The notes under the pieces are model-generated. The model did not search any database and had not been told where the DNA came from. It worked only from the letters and a program-made list of their open reading frames with translations. Position numbers and translations under genes: made by a program. From assembly GCA_004293385.1 (NCBI GenBank), contig RDYO01000009.1:1-20783 (forward strand): 20,783 nt of DNA, in the 5' to 3' direction. This DNA is from Verrucomicrobiota bacterium. GTDB taxonomy: Bacteria; Verrucomicrobiota; Verrucomicrobiia; Opitutales; UBA953. Shown piece by piece: positions 14,908 through 20,783 of the stretch (position 1 is its first letter; every line of letters begins with the position of its first letter).

Positions 14908-16025
14908 CGGTTGGCGGGGCCGACGGGGGCCTTGGTGCCTTCGTTCTTGAAGCCGAGGGCGTCGAGGTCTTCGCCGACGACCTGCGGCTTGGCTTCCGTC
15001 ACGGCGCGCGGCCGGGGCATGGTGCCGAGGAGACGGTCGGCGAGGGTCTTCGGCGGAGTGGGATCCTTTTCGATCGTGGCGAGCAGGGTCTCCGCTTCCT
15101 TGGCGGCGGCGGATTCCGGCGCGATGTTGCGGCAGGCGTTGGCCATCAGCTTCGCCGCTTCCGGGTTGTTCCGGTTGAAGAAGTAGAAGCGGGCGAGGCT
15201 CAGGCGGGCGCGCGCGGCGCGGTCCCGGAGGATGGCGATCTGTTCGATGGCGACCTTGGCCCGCGGGTCGTTGGGGAACTGGTCCGCCAGCGTCCGCCAA
15301 TGGTCGGCGGCTTCGATCGTCGTGGCCTGGTCCCAGGCGGGTCCGAGGGATTCCTTCGCCCGGAGCGTCGCGAGCAGTTCGAGGGCTTCCGGCGCGAACT
15401 TCGAGGTCGGGTAATCGCTGACGAGACGCTCGAGGGCGTCGTTGGTCTTGGCCGGGAGGTCGCGCTCCATGCCGAGTCGCGCGATGCGGATCAGGCACTC
15501 GTCCGCCTTAGGTCCGTTGGGCGCGAGGCGGATGGTCTTCTCCCAGGAGCCGATGGCGCTGTCGCGGTCGCTGAACCAGGGGAACCAGCCGCCGAGCCGG
15601 CGGCGTTCGCCTTCGGCCAGGCGGTTGGCGATATTGAACTGCAGGTCGACCGCTCCGGCAAAGCCAGGGAAGCTGGAATGGCGGGCGAAGAGGTCGTCGA
15701 TGATGGTCGTGGCTTTCTCGAATTCGCCGCGGGAGACGTAGATGCGGGCGCGGGTGAGCAGGGAGATGGCCTCGGCCTCGGCGCCGACGTTGGCTTCGCC
15801 GATGATCTCCCATTCCTTGAGGGCTCCGCCGATGTCGCCGGCGTCGGCCCGTCCGGATGCGTGGTCCATGGCGAGCAGCAGGACGGGGAGCCGCGAAGGC
15901 GGGCTGACGTCGGCGGGGGTGCCGGGCTTGACCTGCCAGGCTCCGTCCACGCGGATGAATTCCGCACGGGCATGGGCGCCGAGCAGGAGCGCTGCGGCGA
16001 GGAGGAGTTTAGCGGGAAGGTTCAT
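14904..16025 (-). CDS. Exported TPR-repeat protein, BamD-like
   Basis: This 373-residue protein starts with a signal peptide (LPAKLLLAAALLLGAHARA, cut near residue 21) and continues with tetratricopeptide-like helices: GDIGGALKEWEIIGEANVG, SRGEFEKATTIIDDLFARHS and VSDYPTSKFAPEALELLATL. The spacing of the last phrase resembles the outer-membrane assembly factor BamD/YfiO. There is no lipobox cysteine, so it would be soluble in the periplasm, unlike classical BamD. It overlaps the fabH end by 17 bp and shares ATGA with the LptE-like gene. This context of envelope biogenesis supports an outer-membrane assembly role, but function is inferred. The last 45 residues are low-complexity and probably disordered. 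Confidence 0.78.
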   Translation of the reverse strand: MNLPAKLLLAAALLLGAHARAEFIRVDGAWQVKPGTPADVSPPSRLPVLLLAMDHASGRADAGDIGGALKEWEIIGEANVGAEAEAISLLTRARIYVSRGEFEKATTIIDDLFARHSSFPGFAGAVDLQFNIANRLAEGERRRLGGWFPWFSDRDSAIGSWEKTIRLAPNGPKADECLIRIARLGMERDLPAKTNDALERLVSDYPTSKFAPEALELLATLRAKESLGPAWDQATTIEAADHWRTLADQFPNDPRAKVAIEQIAILRDRAARARLSLARFYFFNRNNPEAAKLMANACRNIAPESAAAKEAETLLATIEKDPTPPKTLADRLLGTMPRPRAVTEAKPQVVGEDLDALGFKNEGTKAPVGPANR

Positions 16026-17022
16026 GCCAGCGAAGGAGGGTCGCGCCCCAGGTCAGGCCGGCGCCGAAGGCGACGATCAGGATGAGGTCGCCATGCTTGA
16101 TCTTGCCGTCTTTCCAGGCTTCTTCAAGCGCGAGAGGGATGGAGGCCGCGGAGGTGTTGCCGTAGCGGCTCAGGTTGGAGGGGAAGCGCTCCATGCCCAC
16201 GTTGAGCTGGCTGGCGACGGCCTCGAGGATGCGGATGTTGGCCTGATGCGGGATGAACCAGGCGACTTCCGCCGAGGTCACGCCGCACTGCGCGAGCACG
16301 CGCTCGCAGGATTCGGCCATCACGCGGACGGCGTGGCGGAAGACTTCCTTGCCGTTCATGCGGAGGTAGTGCTTGCCCTCGCGGAGCGAGTCAGCCGTGG
16401 CGGGAGCGGCGGAACCGCCGGCCGCGCAATGCAGGAGTTCGGCGTTGTTGCCGTCGGCGCCGAGCAGGTTCCCGAGCAGGCCGACGTCCTTCTCCGTGGT
16501 GGTCTCGAGGAGGACCGCGCCGGCGCCGTCACCGAAGAGGACGCAAGTGGTGCGGTCGGACCAATCTACGACGCTGGAGAGCTTCTCGGCTCCGACGACG
16601 AGGGCGCGACGGTAGGAACCGGAGCGCATCATGTCTTTGGCGACCTGGAGGGCGTAGACGAAGCCGGAGCAGGCGGCGGAGATGTCGAAGCAGGGGATGT
16701 CGCGACGCAGGCCGAGCTTGGCCTGCAGGAGGCACGCCGTGGAAGGGAAGGGGACGTCCGGCGTCATCGTGGCGACGATGAGGAGGTCGACGTCGGCCGG
16801 CGTCAGGCCGGCGCGCTGCAGGGCTTGGGCGGCGGCCTGGGCGCCGAGGTCCGAAGGATTCTCGCCCGCTCCGGCGATCCGGCGTTCGCTGATGCCGGAG
16901 CGGGTCTGGATCCACTCGTCGGAGGTATCCACCATCTTGGAGAGCTCGGCGTTGGTGAGCTTGCGTTCCGGCGTGCGGACCCCGATGGCCCGGATAAAGA
17001 CTGATAGCTCAGCGCTGCTCAT
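16009..17022 (-). CDS. fabH: 3-oxoacyl-[acyl-carrier-protein] synthase III
   Basis: This 337-residue thiolase-fold enzyme condenses acetyl-CoA with malonyl-ACP to start fatty acid synthesis. The catalytic triad can be read as Cys118 in DISAACSGFVYAL, His259 in WFIPHQANIRI and Asn289 in SRYGNTSAASIP. The N-terminal TSDEWIQTRSGISERRI and FGDGAGAVLLE motifs are textbook FabH. Start ATG 17022 gives full length (E. coli 317). It lies 48 bp downstream of plsX with no obvious ribosome binding site, and its 3' end overlaps the TPR/BamD-like gene by 17 bp. Confidence 0.97.
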   Translation of the reverse strand: MSSAELSVFIRAIGVRTPERKLTNAELSKMVDTSDEWIQTRSGISERRIAGAGENPSDLGAQAAAQALQRAGLTPADVDLLIVATMTPDVPFPSTACLLQAKLGLRRDIPCFDISAACSGFVYALQVAKDMMRSGSYRRALVVGAEKLSSVVDWSDRTTCVLFGDGAGAVLLETTTEKDVGLLGNLLGADGNNAELLHCAAGGSAAPATADSLREGKHYLRMNGKEVFRHAVRVMAESCERVLAQCGVTSAEVAWFIPHQANIRILEAVASQLNVGMERFPSNLSRYGNTSAASIPLALEEAWKDGKIKHGDLILIVAFGAGLTWGATLLRWHEPSR

Positions 17023-17070
17023 CGATGCGTGAGAAAAGACCCCTTGGGCGGGGAAGGGAACACTAAAACC

Positions 17071-18141
17071 TCAGGCCTCCTCGGGAGTGGCGGCGACGAC
17101 GGCGTTCGCTTCCGCCAGCGCGGCCAGCATGCGGTGGCCGGCGCCGTGGCCGAGGGCTTCGAGCCCCAGGCGGATGGCGCTGGCGATACCCTGGCGGTTG
17201 CTGGACCCGTGGGCCTTCATGACCAAGCCGGTCAGGCCCAGCAAAGGGGCTCCGCCGTAACGTTCTGGCTTCAGTTTGCCTTTGAGGTCGCGCAGGAGCG
17301 GGAACATGGCGATGCCGCCGGCCAGATAGACCGGGTTGCTCTTCACCTTGCTGCCGACCATGTCGCGGACCATGTAGACCAGCCCTTCGAGCGTCTTGAG
17401 GATGATATTGCCCGTGAAGCCGTCGGTGACGACCACGTCACAGGCGTCGCCGAAGACGTCGAAACCCTCGACGGGGCCGACGTAATTGATGCGGTCGCCC
17501 ATGGCCTTGAGCAGGGCGTGCGTGCGGTTGATGCGCGGGCCGCCTTTGCCTTCTTCGGTGCCGACGGTGAGCAGGCCGACGCGCGGGCGGGCGATGCCGA
17601 GCGCGCTCTGGGCGTAGATCGAGCCGAGGACGGCGTTATGCAGCAGCTGCGCCGGCGTGGCTTCGGGGTTCGCCCCGACGTCCAGCATGATGAAATGGCC
17701 TTCGCGCCGCGGCATGATGGCCGCGAGGGCGGGGCGTTCGGCGCCTTCCATGGGGCGCACCTTGATGGTGCCGGCCGCCACGAGGGCCTTGGTGTTGCCG
17801 GTCGAGACGACGGCGTCGACTTCGCCGGCCTTGAGCATCTCAAGGGCGATCACCATCGAGGAATCGCGCTTCGACTTCAGTACGGCCATGGGCGCGTCGT
17901 CGGAGGCCACGATGCTGGCGGCCTGACGGAACAAGACGCGGGAATTCTTCAGCGCCCGGTGATCCGAGGCGAGCATGCGCAGGTTGTCCTCGTGGCCGAC
18001 GAGGACCAAGGTGTCTTCCGGGCCGATGATCCCGTCCTTGAACGCAAGGGCGGCGGCGGCCACGGCTTCAGAAGGCCCCATGTCACCGCCCATGCAATCC
18101 AGGGCGATACGGTGGCCTTTCTTCGGAGTGGCTTCGGTCAT
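17071..18141 (-). CDS. plsX: Phosphate acyltransferase PlsX
   Basis: This 356-residue enzyme turns acyl-ACP into acyl-phosphate, the acyl donor for the first glycerol-3-phosphate acylation in phospholipid synthesis. The signature DCMGGDMGP is at the N-terminus (residues 15-23), VVSTGNTKALVAAG follows (family form usually SAGNTGALMA), and VVTDGFTGNIILK and PLLGLTGLVMKAHGSS lie downstream. The length is standard. It lies 27 bp downstream of rpmF and 48 bp upstream of fabH, the classic rpmF-plsX-fabH order, which ties ribosome and membrane synthesis together. Confidence 0.96.
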   Translation of the reverse strand: MTEATPKKGHRIALDCMGGDMGPSEAVAAAALAFKDGIIGPEDTLVLVGHEDNLRMLASDHRALKNSRVLFRQAASIVASDDAPMAVLKSKRDSSMVIALEMLKAGEVDAVVSTGNTKALVAAGTIKVRPMEGAERPALAAIMPRREGHFIMLDVGANPEATPAQLLHNAVLGSIYAQSALGIARPRVGLLTVGTEEGKGGPRINRTHALLKAMGDRINYVGPVEGFDVFGDACDVVVTDGFTGNIILKTLEGLVYMVRDMVGSKVKSNPVYLAGGIAMFPLLRDLKGKLKPERYGGAPLLGLTGLVMKAHGSSNRQGIASAIRLGLEALGHGAGHRMLAALAEANAVVAATPEEA

Positions 18142-18168
18142 GAGGTCGGGCTGAGCCCGGGGTGGAGC

Positions 18169-18348
18169 TTAGGCTCCGGTGTCCAGGACCTGGCGACCGC
18201 GGTACTTACCCGTGGTCGGGTCGACGCGGTGGGAGCGACGAAGGGCGCCGGATTCAGCATCCTTGACGAGTTTCGGGGCGCGGAACTGGTTGGCGCCACG
18301 ACGGAGTCGGCTGCGGCGTTTGGACTGTTTACGTTTCGGATTGGCCAT
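18169..18348 (-). CDS. rpmF: 50S ribosomal protein L32
   Basis: This 59-residue basic protein begins MANPKRKQSKRRSRLRR and ends HRVDPTTGKYRGRQVLDTGA, which matches the L32 plan (PKRK start, G-YRGR-V end). It has no cysteines, so it is the zinc-free form. Initiation is at ATG 18348 and the stop is TAA. It heads the rpmF-plsX-fabH cluster and is preceded by a good promoter match. The yceD/DUF177 gene that usually sits upstream of rpmF is not present; a divergent phosphatase gene takes its place. Confidence 0.95.
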   Translation of the reverse strand: MANPKRKQSKRRSRLRRGANQFRAPKLVKDAESGALRRSHRVDPTTGKYRGRQVLDTGA

Positions 18349-18372
18349 GGTTCTACGCTTGGATGAGGGTCG

Positions 18373-18400
18373 GTTCTACCCCTCCCGCCCCCTCGGTCAA
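18373..18400 (-). promoter_or_regulatory. Candidate promoter of the rpmF-plsX-fabH cluster
   Basis: On the minus strand, TTGACC (18395-18400) and TAGAAC (18373-18378) are spaced by 16 bp. With -35 matching 5/6 and -10 matching 4/6, this is the best sigma70-like pair in the window. Transcription would start near 18366, about 18 bases before the rpmF ATG. Confidence 0.5.
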
Positions 18401-18451
18401 GCCCCCTTTCCATTCCCTTGCGATTGTGGGCAAGTTCGGTTGGCTGGGGCG

Positions 18452-19000
18452 ATGCCTGGCCATCCCGCCCTTTTTCTGGACCGCGACGGTAATCTTATCC
18501 GCGACCACCACCACACCTGCCGGGAAGAGCAGATCGAGCTCATTCCGGGCGTCAAACCGGCCTTGGAAGCCTGTCTGCAGGCCGGCTACCGTCTTTTCAT
18601 CCTGACCAACCAGAGCGGCATCAACCGGGGGATCTTCACGTGGGACCAATACCATGCCTGCAACCGCCGCATGCTGGAACTGCTCGCCCTGCCTGCTCCG
18701 GGCATCTTGGAGATCAAGGCTGCCCCGGAACGCCCCGATGAGCCTTCGCTTTATCGCAAGCCGAGCCCGCGCTTCATCCTCGAGAAGATCGCGGAGCAAG
18801 GTCTGGACCCCGCCCGCTGCTGGATGACCGGCGATCGCGTGACGGACTGGGACGCAGGCTTCAACGCAGGTATCCGCTCGTGCGCGATGCGTAGCGGTGC
18901 GGCCAAGCCGGAAGAGCTCGCCCAGGCCGCGGCCCGCGGTTTCGCGGTGCACGACGACTTTCCGGCGTTCGTGCGCGCGGAACTGAAGCTGACGTTCTGA
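18452..19000 (+). CDS. HAD-family phosphatase, GmhB/histidinol-phosphatase type
   Basis: This 182-residue protein has all HAD motifs: the nucleophile and acid Asp10/Asp12 in FLDRDGNLI, Thr52 in LTNQSGINRG, Lys103 in YRKPSPRFI and the metal aspartates near Asp128/Asp132 in MTGDRVTDWDAG. The order and spacing fit the GmhB group, which removes the 7-phosphate of heptose bisphosphate for lipopolysaccharide core synthesis. The zinc-binding cysteines normally before the lysine motif are missing (APERPDEPSLYRKP), so it may have a different substrate. ATG 18452 gives a normal length; the frame continues upstream to 18179 only as overlap with rpmF and its promoter. It is divergent from rpmF. Confidence 0.85.
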   Translation: MPGHPALFLDRDGNLIRDHHHTCREEQIELIPGVKPALEACLQAGYRLFILTNQSGINRGIFTWDQYHACNRRMLELLALPAPGILEIKAAPERPDEPSLYRKPSPRFILEKIAEQGLDPARCWMTGDRVTDWDAGFNAGIRSCAMRSGAAKPEELAQAAARGFAVHDDFPAFVRAELKLTF

Positions 19001-19006
19001 GCCAAC

Positions 19007-19036
19007 AAAAAGGACGAACCCGAGGGTTCGTCCTTT
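19007..19036. terminator. Bidirectional hairpin between gmhB-like gene and CPC-repeat gene
   Basis: A perfect 12-bp stem AAAGGACGAACC / GGTTCGTCCTTT (19009-19020 and 19025-19036) encloses loop CGAG. The plus strand ends in TTT and the minus strand runs into TTTTTG, so it fits an intrinsic terminator for both convergent genes, stronger on the minus strand. Confidence 0.85.
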
Positions 19037-19055
19037 GATCGCCTGAGCGGGAAGG

Positions 19056-19307
19056 TTAGGCCTTCGGCTTTTCCTTCTCGCAGGGGCACTTGCCGTCCTT
19101 CTTCTCTTCGCCGGCGGCAGCCTTCGGCTTTTCCTTTTCGCAAGGGCACTTGCCGTCCTTCTTTTCTTCAGCGACGACGGAGGCCTTGGGCTTTTCCTTT
19201 TCGCAGGGGCACTTGCCATCCTTCTTCTCTTCGGCGCTGACGAAGGAAGCGGTGACGGCGAGGAGACCGACGGTGAGGGCGAGGAACTTGAGGAACTTGG
19301 AGTTCAT
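19056..19307 (-). CDS. Small exported protein of three tandem CPC repeats
   Basis: This 83-residue protein has a clear signal peptide (FLKFLALTVGLLAVTASFVSA, predicted cut after FVSA at residue 25). The rest is three identical copies of EEKKDGKCPCEKEKPKA at residues 26-42, 47-63 and 67-83, joined by SVVA and AAG. Each copy carries one Cys-Pro-Cys among lysines and glutamates, giving six cysteines in the mature chain. I do not recognise the family. CPC pairs in a periplasmic peptide could bind a metal or take part in redox or disulfide chemistry, but nothing in the sequence proves this. It is flanked by its own terminator and a TTGACA promoter match, so it is probably monocistronic. Confidence 0.85.
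   Translation of the reverse strand: MNSKFLKFLALTVGLLAVTASFVSAEEKKDGKCPCEKEKPKASVVAEEKKDGKCPCEKEKPKAAAGEEKKDGKCPCEKEKPKA
19059..19232 (-). repeat. Three tandem 51-bp in-frame coding repeats
   Basis: Copies lie at 19182-19232, 19119-19169 and 19059-19109, each encoding the same 17 residues. Their DNA differs only at synonymous positions (for example CCATCC versus CCGTCC on the plus strand). Identical peptide with altered codons shows selection on the protein after duplication, or recent duplication followed by silent drift. Confidence 0.9.
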
Positions 19308-19320
19308 GGTGTGGACCAGC

Positions 19321-19348
19321 AGTGTCGTCCAAATCGGCCCGCTGTCAA
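19321..19348 (-). promoter_or_regulatory. Candidate promoter of the CPC-repeat gene
   Basis: On the minus strand a perfect TTGACA (19343-19348) is followed after 16 bp by GACACT (19321-19326), a weak -10. The expected start lies only about 6-7 bases before the ATG at 19307, which would leave almost no leader. No Shine-Dalgarno precedes the ATG, consistent with that. Confidence 0.38.
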
Positions 19349-19381
19349 TCGACCGAAGGCCAATCTTGGCCCGGGAATCCC

Positions 19382-20176
19382 TCAGGGCCCGACTTGCTCC
19401 CGCAGGCGTAGAAGGTCGTCATGGATTTTATTTAAACCACTGCCAGGCAACCAGTTACTACGATTATTCGTCTGGTAAATCCGCTCTTTGACGACGCAAG
19501 GCAGGCTACGGATCGAGGGGAGTCCTTTCATTTCGGCGACTTTCTCCGCATACAAGCCAATCGGGCCGTCCTTGGGGCCGTTCTGAATCCACAGCACGGC
19601 CTCCGGCTTGGTGCTGGCGAGCAGTTCCCAGTCGAACTTCAGCCAAGACCCTTGGGGCAGGGCGGATTTCCATCCCGCCGCCGCCAGGGGCTCGGCGAGG
19701 TAGCTTTCCGGGCCTGCCATGACGCCGTCCCATACGACGATGATGGTCTTGGCCTGCGCAGCTGGTCGCCGCGTCAGTTCGGTCGCCATACGCGCAGCCT
19801 CGGTCGTGCGTCCGGTCGCCTCGCCGAGGAGTCGGAAATCTTTGACCACGGAGTCTCGCGCTTCGGGAGTCAGTACGATCGTGCGCAGTCCGGCCTTAGC
19901 GCACTTCTCCGCCCAGAGCGGATTCGCCATGCGCGGGAGGATCACGAGGTCGGGCTTGGTCTTCAGCAGCCGCTCGAGGTCAGGCAGGAAGACGTCGGCG
20001 TCCCGCGCGGCAGGATGGTCCTTCGGCAACGGACACCAGCGGGTCGCCATGACGATCTCTTCCGCGCAGCCGAGGTCGACCAACGTCTGCGTCGCGCCCG
20101 GGCTGTAGCTGGCGATACGCTGACCGGCCGCGCTCAGCGTGAGCCAGGACGCAAACCAGAAAAGCAGGGCGCGCAT
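19382..20176 (-). CDS. Periplasmic solute-binding protein, BtuF/TroA-like (cobalamin or metal-complex type)
   Basis: This 264-residue protein has an N-terminal signal peptide (MRALLFWFASWLTLSAAG) and the class III periplasmic binding plan: RIASYSPGATQTLVDLGCAE at the start of the first lobe, then LERLLKTKPDLVILPRMANP, which echoes the family's E-xI-LxPDLVI pattern, then a linker helix and a second lobe (PEAVLWIQNGPKDGPIGLY). Binding proteins of this type carry vitamin B12 or iron complexes to ABC importers. There is no lipobox. No permease or ATPase gene is seen nearby, so the cargo cannot be assigned. It overlaps pdxA by one base (TGATG), so the two are coupled. Confidence 0.8.
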   Translation of the reverse strand: MRALLFWFASWLTLSAAGQRIASYSPGATQTLVDLGCAEEIVMATRWCPLPKDHPAARDADVFLPDLERLLKTKPDLVILPRMANPLWAEKCAKAGLRTIVLTPEARDSVVKDFRLLGEATGRTTEAARMATELTRRPAAQAKTIIVVWDGVMAGPESYLAEPLAAAGWKSALPQGSWLKFDWELLASTKPEAVLWIQNGPKDGPIGLYAEKVAEMKGLPSIRSLPCVVKERIYQTNNRSNWLPGSGLNKIHDDLLRLREQVGP

Positions 20177-20783
20177 CAGGCCGAGAGCACGCGGGCGAGG
20201 CGCATCGCCGCATCGAAGCTGCCGCGGTCCGCCTTGCCTTTGCCGGCGAGCTCGTAGGCGGTGCCATGGTCAGGGCTCGTGCGCACGTGGCGCAGGCCGA
20301 GGCTGAGGTTGGCCGAAGTCGAGAAGTCCACGGCCTTCAGCGGCGCGAGCCCTTGGTCGTGGTAGATCGCGGCGACGGCGTCGAACTCACCCTGCAGATG
20401 GCGATGGAAGACCGTGTCTCCGGGCAGCGGGCCGGTGACGTCGTGGCCGGCGGCGCGCAAGGCTTCGACGGCGGGCCGGATGATGCGGTCGTCCTCTTGT
20501 CCGAGCAGGCCGCCTTCGCCGGCGTGCGGATTGACGCCGCACACCGCGATGCGCGGCCGCGCGTCGCCCAGCTTCACGCGCAGCGCGATGAGCGCGAGCA
20601 CGGTGCGACGGACGTCCGCGCCGGTCACGGCGCGAGGGACTTCGGCGAGCGGGATGTGCCAGGTGACGAGTCCGACGGTCATCTTGCCGCCGGCGAACGC
20701 CATGACGGGCTCGCCGTTCCAGCGCGAGGCGAAGAACTCGGTCTGTCCGGGGAAGTCATAGCCCACGCCGGCGAGGCCCTTCT
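20176..20783 (-). CDS. pdxA: 4-hydroxythreonine-4-phosphate dehydrogenase (partial, 5' end outside)
   Basis: About 202 C-terminal residues of PdxA are visible; the full enzyme has about 330. It oxidises 4-phosphohydroxythreonine in the DXP-dependent pathway to pyridoxal phosphate. Key features are DFPGQTEFFA, the metal-binding His in VCGVNPHAGEGGLLG and a further metal His in IYHDQGLAPLKAVDF, followed by the typical RTSPDHGTAYELAGKGKAD. The frame is open to the right edge (AAG GGC CTC GCC upstream of the visible GTG), so the true start lies outside and 20766 is not the start. Its stop overlaps the start of the solute-binding gene. Confidence 0.95.
   Translation of the reverse strand, partial: KGLAGVGYDFPGQTEFFASRWNGEPVMAFAGGKMTVGLVTWHIPLAEVPRAVTGADVRRTVLALIALRVKLGDARPRIAVCGVNPHAGEGGLLGQEDDRIIRPAVEALRAAGHDVTGPLPGDTVFHRHLQGEFDAVAAIYHDQGLAPLKAVDFSTSANLSLGLRHVRTSPDHGTAYELAGKGKADRGSFDAAMRLARVLSA

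Noticed and set aside
19350..19384. GC hairpin after the solute-binding gene (GGCCC / GGGCC)
   Set aside because: It contains an interrupted inner stem and no following T-run on the minus strand, so it is not called a terminator.

Overview
This 20.8 kb window is GC-rich and compact, and carries about 18 protein genes, most of them on the minus strand. No tRNA, rRNA, CRISPR array or insertion sequence was seen. No stretch of 300 bases lacks a gene; the longest gaps are about 135 bp (9413-9545 and 12502-12636). The gene content points to a Gram-negative member of the PVC superphylum, most likely Verrucomicrobiota and perhaps an Opitutae-like lineage. The clues are a GreA with a very long N-terminal extension, a giant TPR protein beside an ExbB/ExbD/ExbD set, outer-membrane assembly genes, and few Shine-Dalgarno sequences. 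The lineage is an inference from gene style and was not tested by a search.

Layout. (1) 1-899: 5' part of a glutamine-dependent NAD+ synthetase gene (minus), divergent from thrB-thrC (964-3232, plus), the last two steps of threonine synthesis. A hairpin at 3244-3270 separates thrC from the convergent next operon. (2) 3290-9412 (minus): a five-gene envelope operon, transcribed in the order 1110-aa TPR protein, 338-aa secreted helical-repeat protein, ExbB/TolQ, ExbD, ExbD. It has no tonB or tolA. (3) 9546-10484 (minus): an ArsR-type winged helix fused to a SAM methyltransferase, probably transcribed without a leader. (4) 10570-12501 (minus): the extended GreA, divergent from rlmN (12637-13773, plus).

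(5) 13770-18348 (minus): a six-gene cluster, rpmF - plsX - fabH - TPR/BamD-like protein - LptE-like lipoprotein - rpe. Several genes overlap at start and stop. It links a ribosomal protein, initiation of phospholipid and fatty acid synthesis, and outer-membrane assembly factors. (6) 18452-19000 (plus): a GmhB-like HAD phosphatase without zinc-loop cysteines. (7) 19056-19307 (minus): a tiny exported protein made of three identical 17-residue CPC repeats. (8) 19382-20783 (minus): pdxA (cut by the window edge) overlapping by one base a BtuF-like solute-binding protein.

Most of the window is housekeeping: NAD, threonine, pyridoxal phosphate, phospholipid and fatty acid synthesis, RNA methylation and transcription elongation. 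The least explained items are the CPC-repeat peptide, the TPR-ExbB-ExbD-ExbD operon, the GreA N-terminal region and the ArsR-methyltransferase fusion.
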